64,000 bases of DNA from Verticillium longisporum (Eukaryota > Ascomycota > Sordariomycetes > Glomerellales > Plectosphaerellaceae). The stretch is taken from contig JAETXT010000004.1 of NCBI GenBank assembly GCA_019188255.1, positions 62,001-126,000 of the forward strand. Direction: 5' to 3'. The notes beneath the pieces are model-generated. The model had not been told where the DNA came from and searched no databases. It worked only from the letters and a program-made list of their open reading frames with translations. This document shows, one piece after another, positions 48,776-60,877 of the stretch; position 1 is the first letter of the stretch, and every line of letters begins with the position of its first letter. Both the position numbers and the translations under genes were made by a program.

Positions 48776-49066
48776 ATGGATGTCCACAACGTCAATATCA
48801 TCGCCGTCGCCTTGGGCGCTCTCGCCGTCATCATCCTCTCAGCCGCCTCCATTCTCTTCTGCACAGTCTTCAGTCGAGCCCCGAGCCGCCAGCAGCTCAT
48901 GGTCAGCCGGCCACGGCTCAAGCAGCCAATGCTGTGGCTGCGACCCGTCTCCCCGCTGTCGCAGATGGGGGATCTGCCGCCGCCGCCGAACCGGCCGCGT
49001 GCGACGTCGAGCGTGTACAGCCGTGACGACAATGGGGTGAGAAATACGGCGTTTTTCGCAGTCTGA
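48776..49066 (+). CDS. Small single-pass membrane protein, function unknown
   Basis: A 96-residue frame starting MDVHNVNIIAVALGAL at the ATG 48,776 (context CACGCAATG). Residues 7-30 form one strong transmembrane helix (IIAVALGALAVIILSAASIL). They are followed by a basic cytoplasmic-type stretch (SRAPSRQQLMVSRPRLK) and a proline-rich end (DLPPPPNRPRA). This topology is common among small fungal membrane proteins. There is no signal cleavage motif and no named family. The open frame extends 58 codons upstream, but that part is Pro/Arg/Ser-rich without features, so the ATG at the helix is preferred. It could be a chance frame, though the helix-basic-proline layout argues for a real gene. Confidence 0.45.
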   Translation: MDVHNVNIIAVALGALAVIILSAASILFCTVFSRAPSRQQLMVSRPRLKQPMLWLRPVSPLSQMGDLPPPPNRPRATSSVYSRDDNGVRNTAFFAV

Positions 49067-49259
49067 GCGCCGTCTGGTTGAAGATTGATCACGGGAGAGG
49101 GCAACACTTTTTTGATGCTGGCGTTTACTTCGAGAATTCAGGAAAAGGGACTTTCGATCCGTTGGAATACAAAGACTTTATGACCTCATGCAGACAGAAA
49201 TCCAGAAAAAAAGCACAAATCGTCACCGCTTTGCTCATGTTGCGTATGCTGCGCATGTG

Positions 49260-50356
49260 TCAGCCCGTCGCCGAACTGAATCGCACTCTCTTTCGTGGGC
49301 GTTCCTCCTCGTCTGTCTCCTCATCCTCGTACTCCTCTTCAACGTTCTCTTGAGGTGACGCATCCACCTCGTCAGATTCTGCGAGCTCATCGTCGTCCGT
49401 CTCATCGCAGTCCTCCTCCTCCTCACGCCCCCGTTTCGTACGTGACAAATAGCCGCCCTCGCGCGTGGCGAGGATCCTGGCCATCCTGGCGTTGATATCG
49501 AGAGCGGCTAGTCTGGTAGCCTCCTCCTCGGCCCCATCTCCGTCGTCCGGCCCATCCTCAATGTCGGCATTGAGCATGGCCATGGGGATCTCCAATCCCC
49601 TGGCTGGTGCCCCATGACCACCAGAGATGACTGGAGGCTGCGCCTTCAGCCACCTGCCAAACCTTTCCTTCTGTCTCTTCCGCTTCCTGTTCCGCTTGCG
49701 CTCGCCATCCGACTCTTCGACATCGTCCTCGGCGTCTGGCGCGGGGTCGGGATCGGCGTGGGTGCCGTATGCTTCAGCAATAGTGTCCCTCGTTACACCG
49801 AACGACGCATAGAAGCGAGTGGCATAGCTGCGCGCCACCTGGGGCCTCAGCGTGGTATTGCCCGACCCATGCTGCATATGAATGGTCGTGTGGTCGCTCC
49901 ATCCTGCTTGGCCTTGGCTATTTGAAAGCATGCTGGCGCTGGTGTAGGTGAACTTGAAGATAGAGCCGCCCATCGGCTGCATCTGAAAGCCCATGTGCGT
50001 GACAAGCTTGCACCAGTCGTGCCACGTGATGCCGCCAGTTTCGTGGCCAAACGTGCGCTCTACCGTCAGCCAGTCGGTTTGAGTGAGCCTCGTGCGCGCT
50101 CTGGCCCTGTAAATCTCATGCTCTTGGTGGCTTTGGCTCGTGGACGGCCGGAAACGTCCTGGTGCATGCCTTCCGGCGCCACCGTACCGTTCCATGATCC
50201 ATCGCTTGTTGGCCGACTCGATCGTCTCCTTGGCCGCAATGACAGCAGCTGGCAGGGGCGCAGGCTCTGCTGGCGCAGGCTCGTCCGCCTTTCTTGGCTT
50301 GAGCGTGGAGATTTTACCGCAAATCTGCGTGACTGTTGAACCAATATTAGGGAACT
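49260..50356 (-). pseudogene. 3' fragment of a fungal gene cut by the repeat block
   Basis: An open reading of about 364 codons that resembles the C-terminal part of a conserved fungal protein whose name I cannot assign. It runs from FPNIGSTVTQICGKISTLKP through ANKRWIMERYGGAGR, RTFGHETGGITWHDWCKLV, FKFTYTSASMLSN and QVARSYATRFYASFGVT to an acidic, basic-patched tail (GERKRNRKRKRQKERFG; PRKRVRFSSATG) ending at 49,260. There is no good start codon. The reading begins at a clear acceptor (branch CTAAC, then ACAG at 50,357-50,360), so at least one upstream exon is expected. The DNA beyond about 50,440 is RIP-mutated repeat with no matching exon. The gene therefore looks truncated by insertion or rearrangement. 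An ORF from the ATG at 50,195 (311 residues) would be the naive annotation. Confidence 0.6.
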
Positions 50357-51697
50357 CTGTGGTTAGGATAGTGATATCTGGGATATCTGGGATCTACTGC
50401 TCTCAGGAGCACGTGAACTACGGCTTACGTAATCGCTAAGAGTAGATAGGTATATCTAACTTACGTAGGTAGTAGATAAGAATTATATAAGAATTAACTA
50501 TAATAAGACTTATTAGATACCCTACCTATTTAGAGCTCGTAAATATAGCGAAAGTATTAGATTAGGGTTTATATAAACGGTAAAGCCCTCTTAATATTAA
50601 TTAGTATTACGTTTAACGTAATATAGAATAGCTAGAGCTAGAGAAGTTAGGATCGATCCTATAAATAATATATTTATTATATATAAACTTATCGATTACG
50701 CTTTATAAATAATTATAAGAGTACCGTTTTATTTTTAAATATTTTAAGATTCTTATATAAGCTTAATAATAGGGAATTCCCCTATTATATAATCTATAAG
50801 AGTATTATCTACTTCGAGTATCTTAGGACTCCTACGATTAAGATTACTATTAAGCTATATTATTAACTATAAAACCTAAAAAACGAAGCTATATAGAATA
50901 ATTAATTACCTATACTAGAGCTTTATAAACCTAGCGATAATAAGCTCTTTAGATTATAATAATAGCTCCGTAATAGAGCTAAAGAGTACTAAAAAGCTAT
51001 AATAGGAATTTAATATTATTCTAAAGGATATTAATATTATATACTTTATTTAAAAGGTTAAGAAAGATCTCGATATTAATTTTATTATAAATAATATAGA
51101 ATTATAATTCCTAGGATTATTAGATTTAGTATCTATAGATCTTAAGAGCGCTTAGATTATTAAAGTAATAAGTATATATAGAAATATAAAAGGAGTTTAC
51201 CTCTTAGAGGTATTTATTAAAGATTTCTAAAGCTAAAGCGAAGAGGATTTCGATTTTTATAATTTAATAATCTCTTAAATATTAAAAATATATCTTATAG
51301 ATTATAGGATCCTTCTTCTAAAAGTAATAAATATTAAAATATTAAAGAGATTAATTCCGATATTATTATAAAAAGAGATATTTAATATTAATATATTAAA
51401 GAATAATATTAATTATAATTTAATACTTTATAGAATAGAGGAATAGTGAGAATAATTAGATAATAAGTAATTATTTATAATAAGGATTATTTAATTATCC
51501 TAAATTTAAGTTATATAAAATAAGAGGATAGATCTTTATTAACCTCGTATTTTAGGGTTATTTAATTAATAAAATAAATAATCTAATTAATAAGAGATTA
51601 TATTTTATTTATAATAAAATAAGACTTTACCTCTAAATAATATTTAGAACCTATTAGCTTAATATTATATTCTATTATTATATAAATTAGTAAATTT

Positions 51698-51791
51698 ATA
51701 TAATAACTAAGGAAGTAGGGTAGCTACGAATCGACGACCCTACGATTAGGGAGCGTAATAAGATAAGAATCGGGCCTACCTAGTAAATTAT
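51698..51791. repeat. Repeat X, copy 1
   Basis: A ~94-bp stretch around AAGGAAGTAGGGTAGCTA ending AGTAAATTA. It is repeated with RIP-type differences at 60,948-61,038. Both copies abut an LTR, but the LTRs are in opposite orientation. Confidence 0.6.
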
Positions 51792-52244
51792 TGTTACGAC
51801 CTGGCAGCTTCCGAAGGGGGAACACTGTCAGAGGGTTGGGGTTGCTGTTTGCAGAAGCTTAGGTTGTGACTCTGAGACGATGTGGTGTCGTAAGGCGTTG
51901 CGCACTCGTTACAATGGATACAAGGTAAGACTTAGATTGATCACTGTCGTGAGAAAGAATGTATCTACAAGTCCAGAATGTCCGTCCTTATATACCTGCC
52001 ATCCTGTCCTTGTTGTGTTAGGTGGTGAGCTCATGTTGGATGGCTCACTGTTATGTCGTGATCCTGTTATGTTGGATCACGGCTCACGGCGATCCAGGCA
52101 TAACAGTGATCCTTAGCCCTGGATCACTGTTCCTGGTGATCCCGTCACGTGACCTAGCCTTGGCGAGCCTTATCTTATCAGTGACCCTGGATCCTCTGAC
52201 GTGGGGCTTGTCTGCGGCCGGTTGTTCGACCCGTGCTCGTTACA
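51792..52244 (-). mobile_element. Un-RIPed LTR (copy A) of the chromovirus
   Basis: 453 bp that keep normal CA/TG content inside RIP-mutated DNA. On the minus strand it begins TGTAACGAGCACGG and ends GGTCGTAACA. It has a TATA box (GTATATAAGGACGG, about 51,990-52,003), so the minus strand is the transcribed orientation. Mutated relatives lie at 53,876-54,124, 61,039-61,423 and 62,000-62,112. The flank at 52,245 belongs to gag-pol sequence and the flank at 51,791 to repeat X. No clean target duplication is evident. Confidence 0.75.
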
Positions 52245-52855
52245 TTACGTAGGAGAAATTAATATATAGCTTTCTCTTTAAAATAATATTTATAATCGTT
52301 ATAAATATATTCGAGCTAAAATAATTAATAGTATTATTTATAAATATAGTAGAATACTAGATAATCTCTTAGTATAAATTATACGTTTTCTTTTATACTT
52401 TCTTACTTTTAAGCGCTAGCCTTCTATAGCTTAGTCCTATAATAGATAAGTTCGTCCTATAATATAAAGGGATCGTAATCCTTATTAAGGTTATTAATAG
52501 TATAAATCTATATTAGGATATAGAGTAAAAGTTATCTTAATAGGGGTTCCTCCTCCTAGCTTTCTTATATATATTCGTCCTATTCTTTATTACTTATAAA
52601 TCTAATATAGAATATAGCCTATAGTTCTAGGTAAATTTATTTATAAGCCTTTTCTTTATCTATATCGATTTCCTAGGTCTTTAACGTTATTTACTAAGCC
52701 TATTTCTAAATTCGTTTTTCCTTCTTAATAGTAATTATTATAGCTAGGGTTCTTTATCCTATAAGTGCCCTAAGGAATTATCTATTCTATTCCTTATTAT
52801 CTTTATAGGTTAAGTAATCGTCCTAGTAATAGAAAGTCTAGTTAGTTTTAGTATA
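52245..52855 (-). repeat. Left arm of a large inverted repeat (post-gag region)
   Basis: Reverse complement of 54,130-54,737 with scattered transitions. For example, the start TTACGTAGGAGAAATT mirrors the right-arm end AATTTCTCCTACGTAA. It encodes the region just after the gag zinc knuckle of the retrotransposon, read on the minus strand. Confidence 0.75.
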
Positions 52856-53870
52856 ATCCTAGTATTAAGTATAATTAAGCTATTATTTATTTATAGGTTT
52901 CTAGGGTTTCTTAGGTTATTAATATTCTCGAGCTATATACCCGTTTTTATTATAATTATAGTATTTTATATCCTTAATATCCTTTAGTTTATTATATCTA
53001 ATAGTATCGAGCTCTATAGGTCCTATATAGATAGTCTATCCCTAAGCTATATTAATATAGAGTTTATTATACTAATATTTACGTCCTTAATTAGATCGGT
53101 AATAGGGAATATAAGGGTTCTATAGTCCTATAATAGGCTTCCGTCCTTTTTCTATTCTACGTTTATATTAACGATCGTCGATCTTAATAGCTATAGCGAT
53201 ATACTTAGTAAGGGTTTCGGGTCTATCCTCCTAGATAAAGTCGTCCTTAATAGCGTTTTTAAATCCTTTATAGAAACGGGCTATAAGAACGGACTCTATT
53301 TAATCGAGTCGATTAGCTAAAAATCGAAACTCTATAATATACTTAATAGCTAGCTTAATCTATTTAAGCTAAAGGATTTTTCTTTCGTTTTATTATTCTT
53401 CGTCTATATCCTTAAATATTCCTTTAATAGCTTCTTCGAATATATTTATATTTATATAGATATCTTAAATAATTTATTTTATATCGTCTTTCTTAATATA
53501 GATAGAATAATCCTTAATAAAGGGTTCGAATTAATATAAAGCGTCCCCTTTAAAATAAGAGGAGGTATTAGCGACCTTCTCGCTTTAGTATTTAAGTTAG
53601 CCCTTATTAGCTTTATAATATTAACGTATTTAGGTAATAAAAGACTAAAATACTTTAAGGTTATTATCGAATAATTAAAGGGGAAGAGCTTTTATACTCG
53701 TTCTACCTTAAAGTTATTATATTAAGGCTCGGAGCTATTCGTTCTCTAAACGGAGCTCCTAGATTATAATAGCTAAGTTATTAGCGCTATTTCCGATACT
53801 ATTAATAGGTATTATTCTTATAATAAGTATTACTTAATATTATAAAGTAAACCTATTAAATAAGAGTAAT
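52856..53870 (-). mobile_element. RIP-degraded gag of the chromovirus, antisense
   Basis: On the minus strand a stop-riddled translation shows the retrotransposon capsid pattern (LANRLD, then LIARFYKGFKNAIKDDF) and, at about 52,926-52,968, a degraded CCHC knuckle in which the Cys codons have become Tyr. C-to-T/G-to-A change on this template explains the Cys-to-Tyr substitutions. The part 53,318-53,870 is repeated at 61,427-61,999. Confidence 0.65.
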
Positions 53871-53875
53871 TAAAA

Positions 53876-54124
53876 TATTATAACTTAATAGCTTCTAAAG
53901 GGGGAATATTATTAGAGGGTTAGGATTACTATTTATAGAAGCTTAGGTTATAATTCTAAGACGATATAGTATCGTAAAGCGTTACGTACTCGTTATAATA
54001 AATATAAAGTAAAACTTAGATTAATTACTATTATAAGAAAGAATATATCTATAAGTACTAAATACCCGTCCTTATATACCCGTCTATCCTATCCTTATTA
54101 TTAAGTAGTAAGCTTATATTAGAT
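53876..54124 (-). repeat. RIP-mutated, truncated LTR (copy B)
   Basis: Matches LTR A from its minus-strand 3' end through the TATA region, with mostly C-to-T and G-to-A differences. It stops near 54,124, where the right arm of the inverted repeat begins. It directly precedes antisense gag on the minus strand, consistent with a 5' LTR remnant. Confidence 0.7.
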
Positions 54125-54125
54125 A

Positions 54126-57100
54126 ACGTTAATATTAACTAAACTTTCTATTATTAGGATAGCTACTTTATATATAAGGATAATAAGGAATAGAATAGAT
54201 AGTTCCTTAGGGCATTTATAGGATAAAGAACCCTAGCTATAATAGTTATTATTAAGAGGGAAAAACGAATTTAGAAATAGGCCTAGTAAGTAATACTAGA
54301 GACCTAGGAAATCGATATAGATAAAGAAAGGGCTTATAAATAAGCTTACTTAGAACTATAGGCCGTACCTTATATTAGATTTATAAGTAATAAGGAATAG
54401 GATAAATATACGTAAATAAGCTAAGAGGAGGAACCCCTATTAAAATAACTTTAACTCTATATCCTAATATAGACTTATACTATTAATAACCCTAATAAGG
54501 ATTACGATTCCCTTATACTATAGGACGAACTTATCTATTATAGGACTAAGCTATAGAAGGCTAGCGCCCGAAAATAAGAAAGTACGAAAGAAAACGTACG
54601 ACTTATAATAGGAGATTATTTAGTATTCTACTATATTTACGAATAATATTATTAATTATTTTAGCCTGAATATATCTACGACGATTATAAATATTATTTT
54701 AAAGAGAAAGCTATATATTAATTTCTCCTACGTAATTATTAAATTAAGCTATAAATAATAATAGAATTCGAATAGGAAAGTCGTAAATAGATCCTATATA
54801 TAGATAAATATAATTAAGGTCGGCTTATATTCTAATTAAACCCTACTTATTATAATAAATACTATTAAGACTATATTAGATAGGAGGATTACGATAATAA
54901 TATATATATAAAGTACTATATAGCTAAGGCTAGAGATTAGAGGCTTTATTATATAAAATATATTAAGAAGCTACTCTTTAGGGTCTATTATAAGGACGAC
55001 GATAACCTTAACCTAAATAATCTAAATATAATATAGCTACTTATTATACTACTGCTTTTAGGAAAAGGTAAATATTAATTAAATAGGGATAACGATCGAT
55101 AAAGGAAATAAGAGCGATCTACTTAGCTAAATAAACCTATAGCACGAATTACCTCTACGTAAGAGTAAACGTAGGAGGATAATAGGTAAGCGCGCTATTA
55201 AATAGTAGCGTTTAAAGTAATTATATAAGCCCCGAATATATTAATAAGAATAAGATTATATAGAAATATAAAAAGGAACCCTATTAATTTAGTATAGTAG
55301 AAGGATAAATAGTCTTATATAGAAGAAGGATCGTAAATATAGAGACTACGCCCCTCTAAGTATTTATCTCTCGCTATTAAAGTTATATAACCTTCGATAT
55401 TATTAATATAAAAGGAAAATAAATTATCTTAAGTATCTTATAGCTTAGATAATAGAACCCTTAGATTAATTAGATAATTAACTATATTTAGTAGAATATA
55501 TTAACCTTTAAAGAAAGACCTATAAATAGTCTCTTAAGTAACCTCTAATTAGCTTTTATAAATAAAGATAATTTAGAGGAGATAACCCTAGAGGAGCTTA
55601 TAATAGAATAGTAAGAAAGACTATAGAATATATTTAAGGAATATTAGAAATATAAAAAGATCTTTAGGGAAGAAGTCGATATAGTATTATCTAAGTATAT
55701 ATATTATAATTATAAAATCCTAATTAAGGAAAAGGAGAGCCCCCGATTTAATAAGATCTATAGATTAAACCCTCGATAAATAAATACTCTTAATAAGTAT
55801 TTTAAGGAGAACCTTAGAAAAGGATATATCCGATTATCGATATCCTTAATAAGATATCCGATTCTCTTTATATTAAAGAAGAATAATAAAGAAAGATTAT
55901 ATATCGATTATAAATAATTAAATAATATTATTATTAAGAACTATTATTTATTACCTCTAATATTAGAATTTAGGGATATATTAATAGGAGCTAATTAGTT
56001 TATAGCGCTCGATCTTAAAGGAGTATATAACTTTATCTATATTAAGGATAGAGAAAAATAGAAAATAATATTCTAAATACGATAAGGATATTATAAGTAT
56101 TTAATTATATTATTCGGATTAATTAATACTTTTATAACCTTCTAAAATATAATTAACGATATACTACGAGAATTCCTAGACGTCTCTATAATAGTATACC
56201 TCGATAATATTCTAATTTTCTTAAAGATAATAGAAGAATATAAAGGATACATCTACTAAGTCCTTATATAACTATATTAATACGAGCTATTAATAGAGCC
56301 TAAAAAAGCTAAATTCTATATATAAAAAGTAGATTTCCTAGAATATATAATTATTTTAAGAGAAATTAGGATAGAAAAATCTAAAGTAATAGCTATTAGG
56401 GAATAGCTTATACTAAAAAACGTTAAGGACGTTAAAGTATTCCTTAGTTTTATTAATTTCTATCGATAATTCCTAAAAAGATATAATAAAATTATTAATC
56501 CTTTAATAAACTTTATAATTAAGGAAATAGAATTTATATAGAACGAACCCTAAGAAAAAGCATTTCGCTAAATTATCGATACTATCCTTAATAAGCTAGT
56601 CCTCTAGATAATAGACCCCGAAAAACTTATAAAAGTCGAGATAGATACCTCCGATTTCGCTATTAGAGGATAATTAAGCTAGAGGGACGATTAAGGACGA
56701 TTATATTTAATAATATTCTTCTCGAAAAAGCTATATAGATTAGAGCTTAATTATTAGATATATAATAAAGAACTTATAGTAATTATCGAAGCCTTTAAAG
56801 AATAGAGAATATATCTCTCTAGAATACGATACGAAATTAAAGTCTATATTAATTATAAGAATCTTATATATTTTATAATAAATAAAGACCTTAATAAACG
56901 ATAAATTAGATAAGCGGAATTCCTCTTAGAATTTAATTTTACTATTATCTATTATAAAGGATCTAAGAATAATAGGGTAGATATCTTAAATAAATACTTA
57001 GACTATAAATAAACTATACCCTTAAATAATAACGTAATCTTTATAAGCGATAAAGAAGGAAATCTAATCCTATATTATTATACCTTAGCGGTTATTATAC

Positions 57101-58384
57101 GAATAAAACCTATTAAGCTATTTAAGAGTATTATAGAGCTTATCGAATAAGTCTACGGGGCTAAGGCCTATAGATACTAAGGAGTAGCGAAAATATTCGC
57201 TTAACTTAGAAAATATTATAATTTTAAAGGAATTAGATAGGACGTTATAATAATAATCTATAACTATAACCTCTATAAGAAAAGTAAAGTAAAGAGATAT
57301 AAGCCTTATAGAGAACTTAAAGTATTATTAATATTAACCGTAGCCTAGGAATTAATCTTATTAGACTTTATTATTAGCCTACTATTATCGAAGGAACCTT
57401 TAATTAAGACTTCTTACGATAATATCCTAATAATCGTCGATTAACTTACTAAGTACTCCTACTTTCTCCTATATAAAGCTATAAGAATAATAGAAGACCT
57501 CGTTTATATATTCCTTAAGAATATTATAAGATAATATAGACTTTTAAAAGAATTAATATTAGATAGAGATAAGCTCTTTATTAATAATTTCTAGAAGTTT
57601 TTATCGTTTAATTTAAAGCTAAATATAAGCTATCTATAGCTTTTTATTTATAGATAGATAGATAAATAGAAAGAACGAACTAGACTCTAGAATAGTATTT
57701 TTAGTATTATATTAACTATTAATAAGATAATTAAGTTATATTATTATTTATTATATAGTTTATATATAATAGCTTATTAAGTGAATTAATAAAGGAATTA
57801 CTTTTCTATATTAATTATAAATATAATTTAATAGCTTATATAGAACGCTACGAAATACTAGATATATTAAAAGCGATTAATATTATAGTTAATATCTATA
57901 AGATCTAGGAATAAATTAAGCTCGACCTCGAGCTTATATATATTAAAATAATTATATATATTAATAAGATAAAGATAAAGGGATTATCCTTATAAAAGGG
58001 AGATAGCGTTTACTTTATCTATTAAAATATTAAAACTAAACGATTAAACGATAAATTAGATTTTAAGAAATTAGGATTATTTGAAATTCTTAAGAAATTC
58101 TTAGATATTAATTATTACCTCTTATTATTAGAGAATATAAAGATTTACCCCGTTTTTTATAGTATATTATTAGAGCTAGTACTATATAATATATTACTCG
58201 AAATAAATATAGAAATCGAAAATACTAATAAATATAAAATCGAAAGAATCCTCGATTATAGAGAGATAAGTAAATAAGAAGAATATTTAATTAAATAGAA
58301 GAATTATAAATATAAAGAAAATATATAGGAATTAGTTAAGAACCTAAATTACCTATAATTACTCTAAGAATATTATTATTTAAT
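54126..58384 (+). mobile_element. RIP-degraded Ty3/gypsy chromovirus gag-pol
   Basis: Plus-strand remnant in the order post-gag/protease region, reverse transcriptase, RNase H, integrase, chromodomain, which is the Ty3/gypsy order. RT (about 55,741-56,220) is visible as KGYIRLSISL, RLYIDYK and the catalytic box VYLDNILIF at 56,194-56,220, where YLDD has become YLDN by G-to-A. RNase H begins at about 56,620 (IDTSDFAIRG). Integrase spans about 57,180-57,760, with its zinc-binding Cys codons mutated to Tyr. A chromodomain remnant (KIERILDYREIS, then KNYKYKENI) lies at about 58,230-58,345. Many stops make it inactive. Its gag N-terminus and 5' LTR are missing on the left. Confidence 0.85.
54130..54737 (+). 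repeat. Right arm of a large inverted repeat
   Basis: Pairs with 52,245-52,855 in reverse complement; about 610-bp arms are separated by about 1.27 kb. It is the beginning of the plus-strand gag-pol remnant. Confidence 0.75.
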
Positions 58385-59064
58385 ATAAGACTAAGGTCGG
58401 AAAATTCCTCTTTAAAGCTTAACGAGGATTAATCTATAATACTATTAATACCCTACTCTTAAAGGTCCTATACTATATTAGCCTCTTAAGCCTTAAAGCT
58501 TAAATTATCCTTATTTAGAGGAAGGACGTTATCCTCTTTATTTAATTAATAAATCCTATAAGTAAATAACTCTTCCCTATAAGCTTTCGCTATTTTCTAT
58601 ATTTTACGAAGATAAGATAAACGATTTAAGGCTATCGCTAACTTCGTTTAGAGTACTTCTAACTCTATTTTAATATCCTTAATCTTAGCCTCTCGCTTCT
58701 TCTATTCTATAAAAGCCTTTTCTATTAAACGATTATTAGAAAATAGGATTATAACCCTATTAAGGATTAATTTACGTATAGAAACTATACTTATATTATT
58801 ATAAGAGCGATTATAATAGATATACTCCTTATAACGAGAAGAACTAGGGGCGGTCTTATAAACGAGATATCGTTTAAAGTACCCTATATAAGGTATCTTA
58901 ATTTCGCCCTTAGAATTAATTAAAGTAGCGAGCGCCTTTCTTTAATTAGTTTTAGTAGATAAACGTTTTATAATATAATTTAATATTTTATTATAATTAA
59001 TAAGGATAATAAGAGAAGAATTACTATAGGCGGCTAGGATTTACTATTTATAGCTATTAGGATA

Positions 59065-59110
59065 ACGTAATCCACAAGCGAGTGGTTCACCCAAGCGAGT
59101 GGTTCACTTC
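59065..59110 (+). repeat. Left terminal inverted repeat of transposon 1, with internal 17-bp iteration
   Basis: About 46 bp matching the right end in reverse complement with one mismatch. Inside it AAGCGAGTGGTTCACCC is followed directly by a second AAGCGAGTGGTTCAC, a 17-bp period likely to be tandem transposase-binding sites. Confidence 0.85.
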
Positions 59111-59162
59111 GCCCGGGCCCACGACCTACACCTGAATTCTACAGATTCCACCTCCGCCCGCG

Positions 59163-60816
59163 ATGGAGACTCTTTCAAAAGAAGGTCAATTATTCCTTGC
59201 TATCCAAGCTATGGACAATGACCCGAACCTAAGCGCCCGGAGTGCTGCGAGGATCTACACCGTCCCCTTAACGACGCTCCTCCGACGCCAGAAGGGCAAA
59301 CCCTCCCGACGCGAAAGCCCGCCCAATTCTGCCAAATTAACAGTACTAGAAGAGAAAACTATTGTCGAATATATCCTTGACCTAGATGCGCGATCTTACC
59401 CTCCCCGGTTGGGTGAGGTCGGAGATATGGCGAATCGCCTGCTTGCCGACCGTGACGCGCCACGCGTCGGGAAGAACTGGGCCGCAAACTTCGTCAAACG
59501 GCAACCAGAGCTCCGGACGCGTTTCTTTCGCAAGTACGACTACAAGAGGGCCCAATGCGAAGATCCGGACGCGATAAACGCGTGGTTCCGCCTCGTGCAT
59601 AACATGATCGCCAAGTACGGCATCCAAGAGGCTGACATGTACAACTTTGACGAGACCGGCTTCCAGATGGGCGTTATCGCCAACGGAATGGTCGTGACCA
59701 GTTCGGAAAGACGGTCCAATGTGAAGATGAGGCAGCCAGGCAACCGGGAATGGGTTACGGTGATCCAGGGCGTTGGCGCGTTGGGTTTCTCCGTCCCGCC
59801 GTTCATCGTGGTTTCGGGCAAGTACCACCTCTCGAGCTGGTACCAGGACGACGCGATTTCTCGCGACTGGAGAATCGCAACATCTCCAAACGGCTGGACG
59901 ACGAATGATATTGGTCTGGAATGGATTCGGCATTTTGACAGGCATACAAAGTCCCGTACTTCGGGCGGTTATCGCCTACTGATCCTGGATGGCCACGAAA
60001 GTCACCACTCGGTCGACTTCGAACTCTACTGCAAGGAGAACAACATCATCACACTCTGTATGCCTCCTCATTCGTCACATCTACTCCAGCCTCTCGATGT
60101 TGGGTGTTTTGGCCCACTAAAGAAAGCATACGGTCGGCAAATCGAGGATAGGATGAGGGCGGGTACAACGCACATCAGCAAAGAGGACTTCTTCCCGGCG
60201 TTTTCGGCTGCATTTCAGCAAGCAATGACAGAAAAAACATCCAGGGAGGCTTTCGAGGAGCGGGGCTTGTCCCCCATAACCCGGAAACAGTCCTGTCAAA
60301 GCTGGATGTGAGGTTGAGGACGACGACGCCTCCGGGGACGTCCCACGGGGAGCGTGATTCTTGGGTCTCTAAGACGCCCACTAACCTGCTCGAGGCAGGT
60401 TCCCAGACTGACTTCATCAAAGGGCGAATCTCACGCCACCAGGGAAGCTCCCCAACGTCAATTTTAGATGCTGTTGACTATCTTGCGAAGGGGACGCGGG
60501 GTGTTATGCACCAGATCGCTCTTTTGAAGTCAGAGGTTATGATCCTTCGAGAGGAAAATGCTACACTAAGCCGACGCCGGAGGGCCAAAAGCTACGTCTC
60601 CGGGAAGGAGGAAGCATGGCTGTAGGCGAGGGACAGGACAAGATTGCTCAGAAGGAAGTAGATATCCAGATAAAAGAGGAAACGCTGCAGAACCCGGGTC
60701 CCGCGTCGTGGTCCCAGCCGAAGAAACGATGCTGTAGCGTATGCGGGAAGACCGGCCACAACGCGAGAACTTGTCAGGTAGCTATCTCATCGTCTGCAAA
60801 AGACGAGGAGGAGTGA
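59163..60816 (+). CDS. Fot/pogo-type DDE transposase with C-terminal zinc knuckle (frameshifted)
   Basis: Transposase catalysing cut-and-paste movement of transposon 1. The ATG at 59,163 opens with a psq-type helix-turn-helix (LFLAIQAMDNDPNLSARSAA), then a CENP-B/Tc5-type HTH (NWAANFVKRQPELRTRFF). The DDE domain follows with D163 (YNFDETGFQMG), D276 (LLILDGHESHHS) and D312 (LQPLDVGCFGPLK), i.e. DD35D spacing. The C-terminal part has FIKGRISRHQGSSPTS, a short coiled coil (LLKSEVMILREENATLSRR) and a retroviral-like CX2CX4HX4C knuckle (CSVCGKTGHNARTC). The frame breaks in A-runs at 60,232-60,237 and 60,587-60,590, each one base short compared with the sister element. Joined, it is about 551 residues. 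As given, the longest frame (59,163-60,311) encodes only the first 382 residues. Confidence 0.88.
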
Positions 60817-60877
60817 TTTTAATTGATTTACGGCGTTTGGGTTGAGGTTTTCCTCGGAATGTTTGTCGGGTCGGGGT

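Larger units (their letters stand above)
50440..59062. mobile_element. AT-rich RIP-mutated retrotransposon block
   Basis: 8.6 kb of very AT-rich DNA in which CA and TG dinucleotides are nearly absent (none in 53,041-53,160, for example) while TA is abundant and CG survives. This is the pattern of repeat-induced point mutation acting on CpA. No intact gene is present. Translation with many stops shows gag, protease-region and pol sequences of a Ty3/gypsy chromovirus in both orientations, together with LTR copies. The segment 50,440-51,697 holds no recognised domain. The segment 58,385-59,062 is also repeat-like but unassigned. Confidence 0.85.

Noticed and set aside
51880..52252. Small open frames in LTR A (78 and 76 codons)
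   Set aside because: They lie within an LTR, antisense to its TATA-directed transcription, and have no domain.
60232..60238. Canonical -1 slippery heptamer in transposon 1
   Set aside because: The zero-frame codons are GAA AAA ACA, which do not fit X XXY YYZ; a missing A is simpler.
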